From: Candidatus Krumholzibacteriia bacterium
GTDB taxonomy: Bacteria > Krumholzibacteriota > Krumholzibacteriia > Krumholzibacteriales > Krumholzibacteriaceae
Assembly (NCBI GenBank): GCA_026387805.1
Contig: JAPLKY010000219.1
Coordinates: 1 to 6,054 of the forward strand
DNA: 6,054 nt
Direction: 5' to 3'
Below the pieces are notes generated by a model that saw only the letters and a list, made by a program, of their open reading frames with translations, was not told where the DNA came from and made no database searches. Below are positions 1-6,054 of the stretch, piece by piece. The first letter of the stretch is position 1. Each line of letters opens with the position of its first letter. The position numbers and the translations under genes are program-made.

Positions 1-1328
1 ATTTCTCGCAGATGATCGGGCTCACCTTCCACAATTTCGTTTCCGCGGCCGCCGGCATCGCCGCCGCCGCGGCGCTCGTCCGGGGAATAGCCCGGCAATC
101 GTCCAAGACCATCGGGAACTTCTGGGTGGATCTCATCCGCGTCGATCTCTATCTGCTGCTGCCGATCTGCACGGCCTTCGCGCTGTTTCTCGTCTCGCAG
201 GGCGCGATTCAGAACTTCAGCGCATACGTGAAGGCGGGTGGCGTCGATTCGAGCACGGTGCAGACCATCCCCCAAGGCCCGCTCGCATCCCAAGTGGCGA
301 TCAAGATGCTCGGAACGAACGGGGGCGGTTTCTTCAACGCGAATGCGGCCCATCCCTACGAGAATCCGACGCCCCTCTCGAACTTCATACAGATGCTCTC
401 GATCCTCTGCATCCCGAGCGGCCTCACCTACTACTTCGGAAAGACGGTCAAGAATACGCGGCACGGCTGGACGGTCTGGAGCGCCATGGCGGTTCTTCTC
501 GTCGCCATGGTACTCGTCTGCTGGGGAGCCGAAAGCTCCGGCAATCCGCGGCTTCACGCCATCGGTGTGGATCCGGGCGACGGCAACATGGAGGGAAAAG
601 AGGTACGTTTCGGGATTTTCGATTCCTCGCTCTTCGCCACCGTTACGACCGCCGCCTCCTGCGGAGCGGTGAATTCGATGCACGACTCCTTTACACCTCT
701 CGGAGGGATGATCCCACTCTTCAATATTCAGCTCGGCGAGGTCGTCTTCGGCGGTGTCGGCGCGGGACTGTTCGGAATGCTCGTGTTCGTCGTGCTCGCC
801 GTGTTTCTGACGGGCCTGATGGTCGGGCGGACCCCCGAATATCTCGGCAAAAAGATCGAGATCCGCGAGGTGAAGCTCTGCGTGCTCTTCATATTTGTCG
901 CCGTGTTCGGCATTCTCGGCTTCGCGGGCTGGGCGGCTACGAGCAGGTGGGGCGCGGTCGGCCTGAACAACGCCGGACCTCACGGCTTCAGCGAGATACT
1001 CTATGCGTACTCGTCGTGCACCGGCAACAACGGCAGCGCATTCGCCGGCCTGAACGGCAATTCATACTGGTTCAATACGACCCTCGCCGTCGCAATGCTG
1101 TGCGGGCGCTTTTTCATGATAGTGCCCGTGCTTGCGCTGGCGGGGAGCTTCGGGCGAAAAAGGCTCGTCCCTCCGACGAAGGGAAGCTTCCCCGTATCGG
1201 GTCTGACATTCACCCTCGTCCTCATCGGAACGGTGCTGATCGTCGGAGCGCTCACGTTTCTGCCGGCGATCGCCCTGGGACCCGTCGTCGAGCATTTTCT
1301 CATGACCGGATCCGCGGCGCTGTACTGA
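1..1328 (+). CDS. kdpA: K+-transporting ATPase subunit KdpA, 5'-truncated by the window edge
   Basis: KdpA is the K+-selective, channel-like membrane subunit of the KdpFABC pump. The reading frame is open back to base 3 (codons F-S-Q before the Met at base 12). FSQM followed by GLT.HNF.SAA.GIA is internal KdpA sequence, so base 12 is not the start; by comparison with E. coli KdpA (557 aa) about 125-130 N-terminal residues, including the first selectivity-filter loop, lie upstream. Numbering from the Met at base 12, three of the four filter loops are visible: GTNGGGFFNAN (101-111), SCGAVNSMHDSFTP (216-229) and GNNGSAFAGL (338-347). Other family hallmarks are NMEGKE.RFG (192-201), GEVVFGGVG (242-250), GRTPEYLGKK (272-281) and the C-terminal LTFLPAIALGP (414-424). 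Several hydrophobic segments fit the multi-span topology. The C-terminus is complete, ending in TGA 14 bp before kdpB. No frameshift is seen. Family assignment is certain; only the 5' end is unknown. Confidence 0.97.
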   Translation, partial: FSQMIGLTFHNFVSAAAGIAAAAALVRGIARQSSKTIGNFWVDLIRVDLYLLLPICTAFALFLVSQGAIQNFSAYVKAGGVDSSTVQTIPQGPLASQVAIKMLGTNGGGFFNANAAHPYENPTPLSNFIQMLSILCIPSGLTYYFGKTVKNTRHGWTVWSAMAVLLVAMVLVCWGAESSGNPRLHAIGVDPGDGNMEGKEVRFGIFDSSLFATVTTAASCGAVNSMHDSFTPLGGMIPLFNIQLGEVVFGGVGAGLFGMLVFVVLAVFLTGLMVGRTPEYLGKKIEIREVKLCVLFIFVAVFGILGFAGWAATSRWGAVGLNNAGPHGFSEILYAYSSCTGNNGSAFAGLNGNSYWFNTTLAVAMLCGRFFMIVPVLALAGSFGRKRLVPPTKGSFPVSGLTFTLVLIGTVLIVGALTFLPAIALGPVVEHFLMTGSAALY

Positions 1329-1333
1329 AGGAG
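1328..1333 (+). promoter_or_regulatory. Shine-Dalgarno site of kdpB
   Basis: AAGGAG lies 9 nt before the ATG at 1343 and begins on the last base of the kdpA stop codon. It selects 1343 over the nearby ATG at 1336, which is in another frame and only 2 nt downstream of the site. The position suggests that kdpB translation is coupled to kdpA termination (inference). Confidence 0.8.
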
Positions 1334-1342
1334 CAATGAATC

Positions 1343-3364
1343 ATGCCGGCGATAAAACATTCGCTCTTCGACCGAGACATCATCGCGCAGGCCGCGGTGG
1401 ATTGCGTCAAGAAGCTCAATCCGCTCTCGCTCGCGAAGAATCCCGTCATATTCGTAACGGAGATCGGCGCCGTGATCACGACCCTCGGCTTGTTCTTGAG
1501 ACGTGGAAACGAACCTTACGGCTTCATGCTGCAGGTGACGCTCTGGCTGTGGTTCACGGTGCTCTTCGCCAATTTTGCCGAGGCGATCGCAGAAGGGCGG
1601 GGCAAGGCCCAGGCGAGAACGCTCCGCAAGACGCGCACGCGGACCATGGCGCGCCGTATCGGGCCCAACGGCTCGATCGAGCAGATCCCGGCCGAGCAGT
1701 TGCGGAAGAATGACGTGTTCGCCGCGTCCGCCGGGGAGCTCATCGCGGCAGACGGCGAGATCGTCGAGGGCGTGGCAAGCGTCGACGAATCCGCCATCAC
1801 GGGAGAGTCCGCCCCTGTCATCCGCGAGGCCGGGGGAGACCGAAGCGCGGTCACCGGCGGAACGCGGGTTCTCTCCGATACGATCAAGGTGCGAGTCACG
1901 GCCGATCCTGGCGAGAGCTTCCTCGATCATATGATCCTCCTCATCGAGGGAGCGAAGCGCCACAAAACGCCGAATGAGATCGCCCTCACGGTGCTCCTCT
2001 CGGCCCTGTCGGTCATCTTTCTCGTCGTGATCATGAGCCTCGTGCCGTTCGGCATGTACGCGGGCATCGCGTTCTCGATCACCGTGCTCGTGGCGCTCCT
2101 CGTCTGCCTCATGCCCACCACCATCGGGGGCCTTCTGAGCGCCATCGGGATCGCGGGGATCGATCGCATGGTCCAGAAGAACGTGCTGGCGATGAGCGGT
2201 CGCGCCGTCGAGGCGGCCGGAGACGTGGATGTGCTCCTCCTCGACAAGACGGGCACCATCACCCTCGGGGATCGTCACGCCGCCGCATTCATTCCCGCGC
2301 CGGGAGTCCGGATCGAGGAGCTGGCCAATGCCGCGCAGCTCGCATCCCTGGCCGATGAAACCCCCGAGGGACGGAGCGTCGTTGTCCTCGCAAAGACGTA
2401 TGGCCTCAGGGGTCGCTCGATCGCCGAAACAGCGCCCGCGATCTTCATTCCGTTTTCGGCGCAGACGAGGATGAGCGGCGTGGACATAGCCGGCAGGCAG
2501 ATTCGCAAGGGCGCCCCGGACGCCATACAGGCGTTCACCGGGCAGCCGGTTCCCGTCGAAGTGCACGATGCCGTCGATCTCATCTCGCTCTCGGGAGGGA
2601 CGCCGCTCATCGTCGCCGAGGGCACGAAGACACTCGGCGCGATCCATCTGAAAGATATCGTCAAGGGAGGGCTCAAGGACCGATTCGAACGTTTCCGGGC
2701 GATGGGCATCAAGACGGTGGTGATCACGGGAGACAACAAGCTCACGGCGGCCGCTATCGCGCGTGAAGCGGGCGTCGACGACTTCATCGCCGAGGCGAAG
2801 CCGGAGGACAAGCTCGCGTTGATTCGAAGGGAGCAGGCCGCCGGACGTCTCGTAGCCATGACGGGAGACGGAACGAACGACGCCCCGGCCCTCGCCCAGG
2901 CGGACGTCGGGGTCGCCATGAACACGGGAACGCAGGCGGCAAAGGAAGCGGGCAACATGGTGGATCTCGATTCGAATCCGACCAAGCTGATCGAGGTCGT
3001 CGAGATCGGGAAACAGATGCTCATCACGCGGGGAGCGCTGACGACCTTCAGCATCGCGAACGACGTCGCAAAATACTTCGCCATCATCCCGGCCATGCTC
3101 GTGAACGCGTTCCCCGCCATCGCCCCTCTCAATATCATGGGGCTCAAGTCCCCTTCGAGCGCAATCCTGAGCGCGGTCATCTTCAACGCTCTCATCATCA
3201 TCGCCCTCCTGCCACTGGCGCTCCGGGGTGTGCACTTCCGTCCCCTCGGCGCAACCGCGCTTCTCAGGCGCAATCTCCTGGTCTACGGTCTCGGCGGCCT
3301 CGTCATTCCATTTCCCGGGATCAAGCTCGTGGATATCGTCGTGAATGCACTGCATCTCGTTTGA
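1343..3364 (+). CDS. kdpB: K+-transporting P-type ATPase subunit KdpB
   Basis: KdpB is the catalytic subunit of KdpFABC, a P-type ATPase that couples ATP hydrolysis to K+ import at the inner membrane. The 673 residues match the family length (E. coli 682). Two membrane spans (about 33-52 and 58-78) precede the actuator domain, which carries TGES at 153-156. Spans 3-4 (about 213-265) contain CLMPTTIGG with the conserved Pro258. The phosphorylated Asp is D301 in DKTGT. The nucleotide-binding domain (about 310-440) has F371 in FSAQTRMSG and K389 in RKGAPDAI. The P-domain then shows TGDN (462-465) and TGDGTNDAP (507-515). Span 5 keeps D574 and K577 in FSIANDVAKYFAIIPA, the charged pair that in E. 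coli (D583/K586) links ion movement to ATPase activity. Spans 6-7 end the protein. S156 matches the E. coli serine (S162) whose phosphorylation inhibits the pump. All catalytic residues are present, so an active enzyme is expected. The ATG at 1343 is supported by a good ribosome site. Confidence 0.98.
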   Translation: MPAIKHSLFDRDIIAQAAVDCVKKLNPLSLAKNPVIFVTEIGAVITTLGLFLRRGNEPYGFMLQVTLWLWFTVLFANFAEAIAEGRGKAQARTLRKTRTRTMARRIGPNGSIEQIPAEQLRKNDVFAASAGELIAADGEIVEGVASVDESAITGESAPVIREAGGDRSAVTGGTRVLSDTIKVRVTADPGESFLDHMILLIEGAKRHKTPNEIALTVLLSALSVIFLVVIMSLVPFGMYAGIAFSITVLVALLVCLMPTTIGGLLSAIGIAGIDRMVQKNVLAMSGRAVEAAGDVDVLLLDKTGTITLGDRHAAAFIPAPGVRIEELANAAQLASLADETPEGRSVVVLAKTYGLRGRSIAETAPAIFIPFSAQTRMSGVDIAGRQIRKGAPDAIQAFTGQPVPVEVHDAVDLISLSGGTPLIVAEGTKTLGAIHLKDIVKGGLKDRFERFRAMGIKTVVITGDNKLTAAAIAREAGVDDFIAEAKPEDKLALIRREQAAGRLVAMTGDGTNDAPALAQADVGVAMNTGTQAAKEAGNMVDLDSNPTKLIEVVEIGKQMLITRGALTTFSIANDVAKYFAIIPAMLVNAFPAIAPLNIMGLKSPSSAILSAVIFNALIIIALLPLALRGVHFRPLGATALLRRNLLVYGLGGLVIPFPGIKLVDIVVNALHLV

Positions 3365-3370
3365 GAGGAG
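3364..3370 (+). promoter_or_regulatory. Shine-Dalgarno site of kdpC
   Basis: AGAGGAG, starting on the last base of the kdpB stop codon, lies 8 nt before the ATG at 3379. It decides the start: the in-frame TTG at 3361 would place this site inside the gene and add six residues (MRGASA) that do not look like a KdpC N-terminus. The same 8-mer GAGAGGAG precedes the next gene. Confidence 0.8.
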
Positions 3371-3378
3371 CTTCGGCA

Positions 3379-4029
3379 ATGAGACATCTGTTCGCGGAAC
3401 TTCGCATCTCGCTCGTCGCGACGGCATTCCTCGCCGTGATTCTCTGCGGTGCTTATCCGATGACCGTTTGGTGCCTGGCCCGTGCGATCTTCCCCGGCCG
3501 GGCGGACGGTTCGCTGATCGCGCACGACGGCGAGATCGCGGGGTCGCGCCTCATCGGAAGGCAGTTCACCGATCCGAAGTACTTCCACCCGCGCCCCTCG
3601 GCGGCAGGCAGCGGTTACGACGCCGTGCACTCGGGGGGCAGCAACCTCGGCCCCCTTTCAAAAGAACTGTCTGCAACGATCGCGCAGCGCACCGCCGCCT
3701 ATCGGGCCGAAAACGAGCTTGCCCCCGACGCTCTCGTGCCCGGCGACGCCGTGAACGCCTCCGCGAGCGGCCTCGATCCGCATATCAGCGTGCGAAATGC
3801 CCTCATACAGGCCCATCGCGTGGCGAAAGCGCGGGGGCTTGCCGAGAAGGCCATTCTCGAGCAAGTCACGGAGCATACCCAGGGGCGCGATCTGAAGATC
3901 TTCGGGGAACCGCGGGTCAATGTGCTGATGCTGAACCGCGAGCTCGACGTCACGCCGAGCTCGCTCAAATCGCAGGCCGCACAGACGGAGAGCGGGCCGA
4001 ACGCGAGAGGAGCCGGAAGCCGTGACTAA
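3379..4029 (+). CDS. kdpC: K+-transporting ATPase subunit KdpC
   Basis: KdpC is the small single-span subunit of KdpFABC, thought to stabilise the complex and assist ATP use or K+ access from the periplasmic side. The chosen ATG gives 216 residues (E. coli 190). One hydrophobic segment at about residues 11-33 is followed by the family block GAYPMTVW...AIFPGRADGSLI (24-47). Then come GSRLIGRQF (55-63), YFHPRPSAAGSGYD (68-81), SGGSNLGPLS (85-94), SASGLDPHIS (128-137) and RVAKARGL (147-154). LNRELDVTP (185-193) closes the conserved domain. The final ~23 residues are hydrophilic, have no family match I recognise, and lie over the ribosome-binding region of the next gene; they may simply be a loosely constrained tail. 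The start lies 14 bp after kdpB, and the stop overlaps the next start by 8 bp. Assignment is firm. Confidence 0.96.
   Translation: MRHLFAELRISLVATAFLAVILCGAYPMTVWCLARAIFPGRADGSLIAHDGEIAGSRLIGRQFTDPKYFHPRPSAAGSGYDAVHSGGSNLGPLSKELSATIAQRTAAYRAENELAPDALVPGDAVNASASGLDPHISVRNALIQAHRVAKARGLAEKAILEQVTEHTQGRDLKIFGEPRVNVLMLNRELDVTPSSLKSQAAQTESGPNARGAGSRD
4005..4012 (+). promoter_or_regulatory. Shine-Dalgarno site of the KdpD-like gene
   Basis: GAGAGGAG within the 3' end of kdpC sits 9 nt before the GTG at 4022 and supports that non-ATG start. The GTGACTAA overlap (4022-4029) places start and stop together, an arrangement typical of translational coupling. Confidence 0.75.
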
Positions 4030-5698
4030 AGACAGAGCCGATTCCTTCCTCGGGATGATCCGCAGATCGCAGCGCGGACGGCTCAAGATCTACCTCGGCT
4101 ATTGCGCCGGCGTCGGCAAAACATATCAGATGCTCCAGGAAGGCCACCGGCTCAGAAGCGAAGGCATCGATGTCGTCATCGGACTCCTCGAAACGCACGG
4201 CCGAATGGAAGTGGCGAAGCTCGGCGAAGGTCTCGAAACCATCCCGAGACATCGTTTGAAGTACCGCGGCGTCGCCGTGGAGGAGATGGACGTTGGCGCG
4301 ATCATTTCGCGAAAGCCCCAGGTCGCTCTCATCGATGAGCTCGCCCACACCAACATTCCGGGCAGCGCGAACCCGAAGCGCTACCAGGACGTGCAGGATA
4401 TCCTCGCCGAGGGAATTCACGTCATCACGACGATGAACGTCCAACACCTCGAGAGCCTCTACAACATTGTCGAAAAGGCGGTCGGAGTAAAGGTGCGGGA
4501 GCGCCTGCCCGACTCGATCCTCTCCGAAGCGGATCAGATCGTCGACGTCGATCTGACGACCGAGGACCTTAGAAAACGTCTGGTGGAGGGTAGAATCTAC
4601 CCACGGGAGCGCGTCGAGGCGGCTCTCACCAATTTCTTCACTCCGGAGAACCTGGAGAGGCTCAGGGAGCTCACCCTTCGCGAGCTCGCCTCCCAGATCG
4701 ACCTGAGACGGCGCGAGACGTCGGAAGACGAAACCAACGTCGCACCGGACCAGGTGATGGTCTGCCTCAGCTCGCGCGGTCCCAACAACGAGCTCCTCCT
4801 CCGCTATGCGTCGCGCCTGGCGGGAAAGCTCAACCGGAACTGGTACGCGGTGTACGTTCAGACGCCCTCCGAGGAGGCAACCGTCATTGACGCTCAATCG
4901 CAGCGCTTCATTTCCGATGCGTTGACGCTCGCGAAACAGCTCGGCGCGATGGTGTTCACCTACAAGGGTGAAGATATCGCAGACACGATCCTCAGGTTCG
5001 CGAAAGAATACCGCGTCGGGCACATCGTCGTCGGCAGGGGAAACCGGAAGCCGCCCTGGAAGAGACTCGGCAAGAACGGGAGCATCGTCGGGAATCTCAT
5101 GAAACACGCATGGGGGGTCACCGTAATCGTTTTCGACACGCGAAAGGGAGAACCGGCCGCGACGACCCGACTGGCGGAGATCCCGGATGGAATGGAACGC
5201 GCCGAGCCGACTTCCGAGCCAGCCGCCGCGGCCCCGGCGCAACCGGCCCTCAGCAGTCTGCTCTCGCCGAATCGGATCGTGATTTGGGATCGCCCGGTCG
5301 AGAAGGAGGAGGCTCTGCGGGCGCTCGCCGCCGCGGCCGGCGGCGACAGCGGCATCGCCGACCTCGAAGGTCTGTATGGCGACATCATGAAACGCGAGGC
5401 CCAGGGCTCGACGTTCTTCAACGAAGGGGTGGCGTTTCCCCACGTGAGGCTCCCGGCGTTGGCCGCGCCTCTCGTCGTCCTCGGATTGACAAAACGGGGA
5501 ATCAGCGACCTGGAAACGGAAAAACGTATCGAGCTCGTCTTCCTGATTCTCTCCCCCGCGGAGACGCCGGATACCCAGGTCCAGGCGCTCGGTCTTGCGA
5601 GCCGAGCGGCTCAAAACAGACAGCTCCTCCAACGTCTCGGCGCCGCGGAGGTTCCCGAAGAGGCGATGACTGCGATCCGCGATTGGGAAGGAGGATAA
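4022..5698 (+). CDS. Kinase-less KdpD-like sensor: KdpD N-terminal domain + USP domain + PTS EIIA domain
   Basis: This is a soluble 558-residue regulator. Residues ~20-232 are the KdpD N-terminal domain: Walker A GYCAGVGKT (26-34, K33), ETHGR (57-61), a Walker B-like ALIDELAHTN with PGS.NPKRYQD (102-123), and NVQHLESL (139-146). Residues ~243-373 are a universal-stress-protein domain (VMVCLSSRG, WYAVYVQTP, HIVVGRG, GSIVGNLM), as found in KdpD proteins. An Ala/Pro linker (~395-416) leads to a PTS EIIA type 2 domain (~417-556), with GVAFPHVRLP carrying the likely phosphorylated His474 and Arg458 sixteen residues before it, the spacing of the active-site pair in mannitol EIIA. There is no membrane segment, GAF, HisKA or HATPase domain, whereas E. 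coli KdpD (894 aa) has four spans and a kinase. It probably senses K+ status or PTS state and modulates a separate kinase or the pump (inference). I leave the symbol blank because it is not a full KdpD. The clean stop, followed at once by a new gene, argues against a broken kinase. Confidence 0.9.
   Translation: MTKDRADSFLGMIRRSQRGRLKIYLGYCAGVGKTYQMLQEGHRLRSEGIDVVIGLLETHGRMEVAKLGEGLETIPRHRLKYRGVAVEEMDVGAIISRKPQVALIDELAHTNIPGSANPKRYQDVQDILAEGIHVITTMNVQHLESLYNIVEKAVGVKVRERLPDSILSEADQIVDVDLTTEDLRKRLVEGRIYPRERVEAALTNFFTPENLERLRELTLRELASQIDLRRRETSEDETNVAPDQVMVCLSSRGPNNELLLRYASRLAGKLNRNWYAVYVQTPSEEATVIDAQSQRFISDALTLAKQLGAMVFTYKGEDIADTILRFAKEYRVGHIVVGRGNRKPPWKRLGKNGSIVGNLMKHAWGVTVIVFDTRKGEPAATTRLAEIPDGMERAEPTSEPAAAAPAQPALSSLLSPNRIVIWDRPVEKEEALRALAAAAGGDSGIADLEGLYGDIMKREAQGSTFFNEGVAFPHVRLPALAAPLVVLGLTKRGISDLETEKRIELVFLILSPAETPDTQVQALGLASRAAQNRQLLQRLGAAEVPEEAMTAIRDWEGG
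5688..5694 (+). promoter_or_regulatory. Shine-Dalgarno site of the response-regulator gene
   Basis: AAGGAGG, a near-ideal site, overlaps the last codons of the KdpD-like gene and lies 10 nt before the ATG at 5705. It confirms that the regulator is a separate, efficiently translated protein rather than a fusion broken by the TAA at 5696-5698. Confidence 0.8.
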
Positions 5699-5704
5699 CT
5701 CATC

Positions 5705-6054
5705 ATGAACACCGGTTCGGTTCTTATTGTCGATGACGAGCATAATATCCGTCTGACACTCTCTCGTGCCCTCGAAGCGCTCAAGGTCGATATCGACACC
5801 GCCTCGAACGGAGAGGAAGCTCTCGCGAAGCTCAAGGAAAAGGAGTTCACCCTCATTCTCCTCGATCTCAGAATGCCGGGAATGACGGGGATGGAAATCC
5901 TCCGGAAGCTCCGCGAGACCCGCCCCGACATCCGCGTCATTATCATGACGGCATACGGGACGATCGAATCGGCCGTGGAGGCGATGAAGCTCGGCGCAGT
6001 CGATTTCATACAGAAGCCGTTCGTCCCGGAGGAGGTTAGAGAATTGGCGTCACG
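5705..6054 (+). CDS. Response regulator, receiver domain (3' end cut by window edge)
   Basis: The frame is open to the window end and gives 116 residues of a complete or nearly complete CheY-like receiver. Visible are the acidic pair D10-D11 in VLIVDDE, phospho-acceptor D54 in ILLDLRMPGM, the switch Thr82 in IIMTAYGT, and K104 in DFIQKPF. The stretch TAYGTIESAVEAMKLGA resembles receivers of NtrC/FixJ-type regulators and many single-domain regulators. OmpR-type KdpE would instead have a LSAR...K..AL.AGADDY pattern. The output domain, if any, lies past the right edge, so sigma-54 activator, LuxR-type or receiver-only forms all remain possible. Six bp separate it from the KdpD-like gene, so it is in the same operon and is the likely transcriptional or signalling output for kdp control (inference). 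No kinase is encoded between them. It starts at the ATG preceded by AAGGAGG. Confidence 0.93.
   Translation, partial: MNTGSVLIVDDEHNIRLTLSRALEALKVDIDTASNGEEALAKLKEKEFTLILLDLRMPGMTGMEILRKLRETRPDIRVIIMTAYGTIESAVEAMKLGAVDFIQKPFVPEEVRELAS

Noticed and set aside
12..14. ATG at base 12 as the real start of kdpA
   Set aside because: The preceding codons in frame continue KdpA homology (F-S-Q-M), and ~125 residues including the first filter loop would be missing; the gene is cut by the window edge, not naturally short.
1329..1342. A small kdpF-like gene or other regulatory element between the kdp genes
   Set aside because: The gaps (14, 14 and 6 bp, plus one overlap) only hold ribosome sites; kdpF normally precedes kdpA, outside this window.
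3361..3378. Upstream TTG start for kdpC adding six residues
   Set aside because: It overlaps the kdpB stop and contains the ribosome-binding site that serves the ATG at 3379; the N-terminus MRHLF is typical of KdpC.
1001..3427. An 808-codon open frame on the minus strand opposite kdpA/kdpB/kdpC
   Set aside because: It is antisense to strongly conserved genes. The translation is rich in Arg, Asp, Glu and His, with no recognisable domain, as expected when GC-rich codons suppress stops in the opposite strand.
5270..5698. The sensor's C-terminal part as a decayed or frameshifted histidine kinase
   Set aside because: It reads cleanly as an EIIA type 2 domain with correctly spaced Arg458 and His474. 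No H-box, N-box or G-box residues appear in it, and the stop is followed at once by a new well-initiated gene.
3965..5743. A 592-codon open frame on the minus strand opposite the sensor gene
   Set aside because: Same cause: a compositional shadow, low-complexity charged translation, no family resemblance, and it runs across three real genes.

Overview
The window is a potassium-uptake (Kdp) operon of a bacterium, read entirely on the + strand: kdpA (5' end cut by the window edge), kdpB, kdpC, a kinase-less KdpD-like sensor, and the start of a response-regulator gene cut by the right edge. The DNA is GC-rich with mostly G/C third codon positions, which is also why long antisense shadow frames exist. 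Nothing visible fixes the species. A gram-negative-type or candidate-phylum bacterium seems likely, but that is a weak inference.

Layout: bases 1-1328 hold the last ~440 residues of the K+-channel-like subunit KdpA; 1343-3364 the P-type ATPase subunit KdpB; 3379-4029 the single-span subunit KdpC; 4022-5698 a 558-residue soluble protein; 5705 to the end a receiver domain. The junctions are very tight (14 bp, 14 bp, an 8-bp overlap, 6 bp). Each start has a strong Shine-Dalgarno sequence that touches or lies inside the preceding gene, so the five genes are almost certainly one translationally coupled transcript. No stretch over 300 bases lacks a gene. No promoter, terminator, RNA gene, repeat, mobile element or CRISPR array was seen; the promoter and any kdpF should lie upstream of base 1.

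How it works: KdpA selects and conducts K+, KdpB hydrolyses ATP through an aspartyl-phosphate, and KdpC stabilises the complex. All hallmark residues that fall inside the window are intact, so the pump looks functional. The regulatory half is unusual. Instead of the classical membrane-bound KdpD histidine kinase plus OmpR-type KdpE, the operon encodes the cytoplasmic KdpD N-terminal domain and a universal-stress (USP) domain joined through an Ala/Pro linker to a PTS EIIA (fructose/mannitol/PtsN-type) domain, with no membrane spans and no kinase domains. It is followed by a receiver that resembles the NtrC/FixJ type more than KdpE. The fusion suggests that PTS phosphorylation state is built directly into the K+ sensor, and that the histidine kinase is a separate protein.
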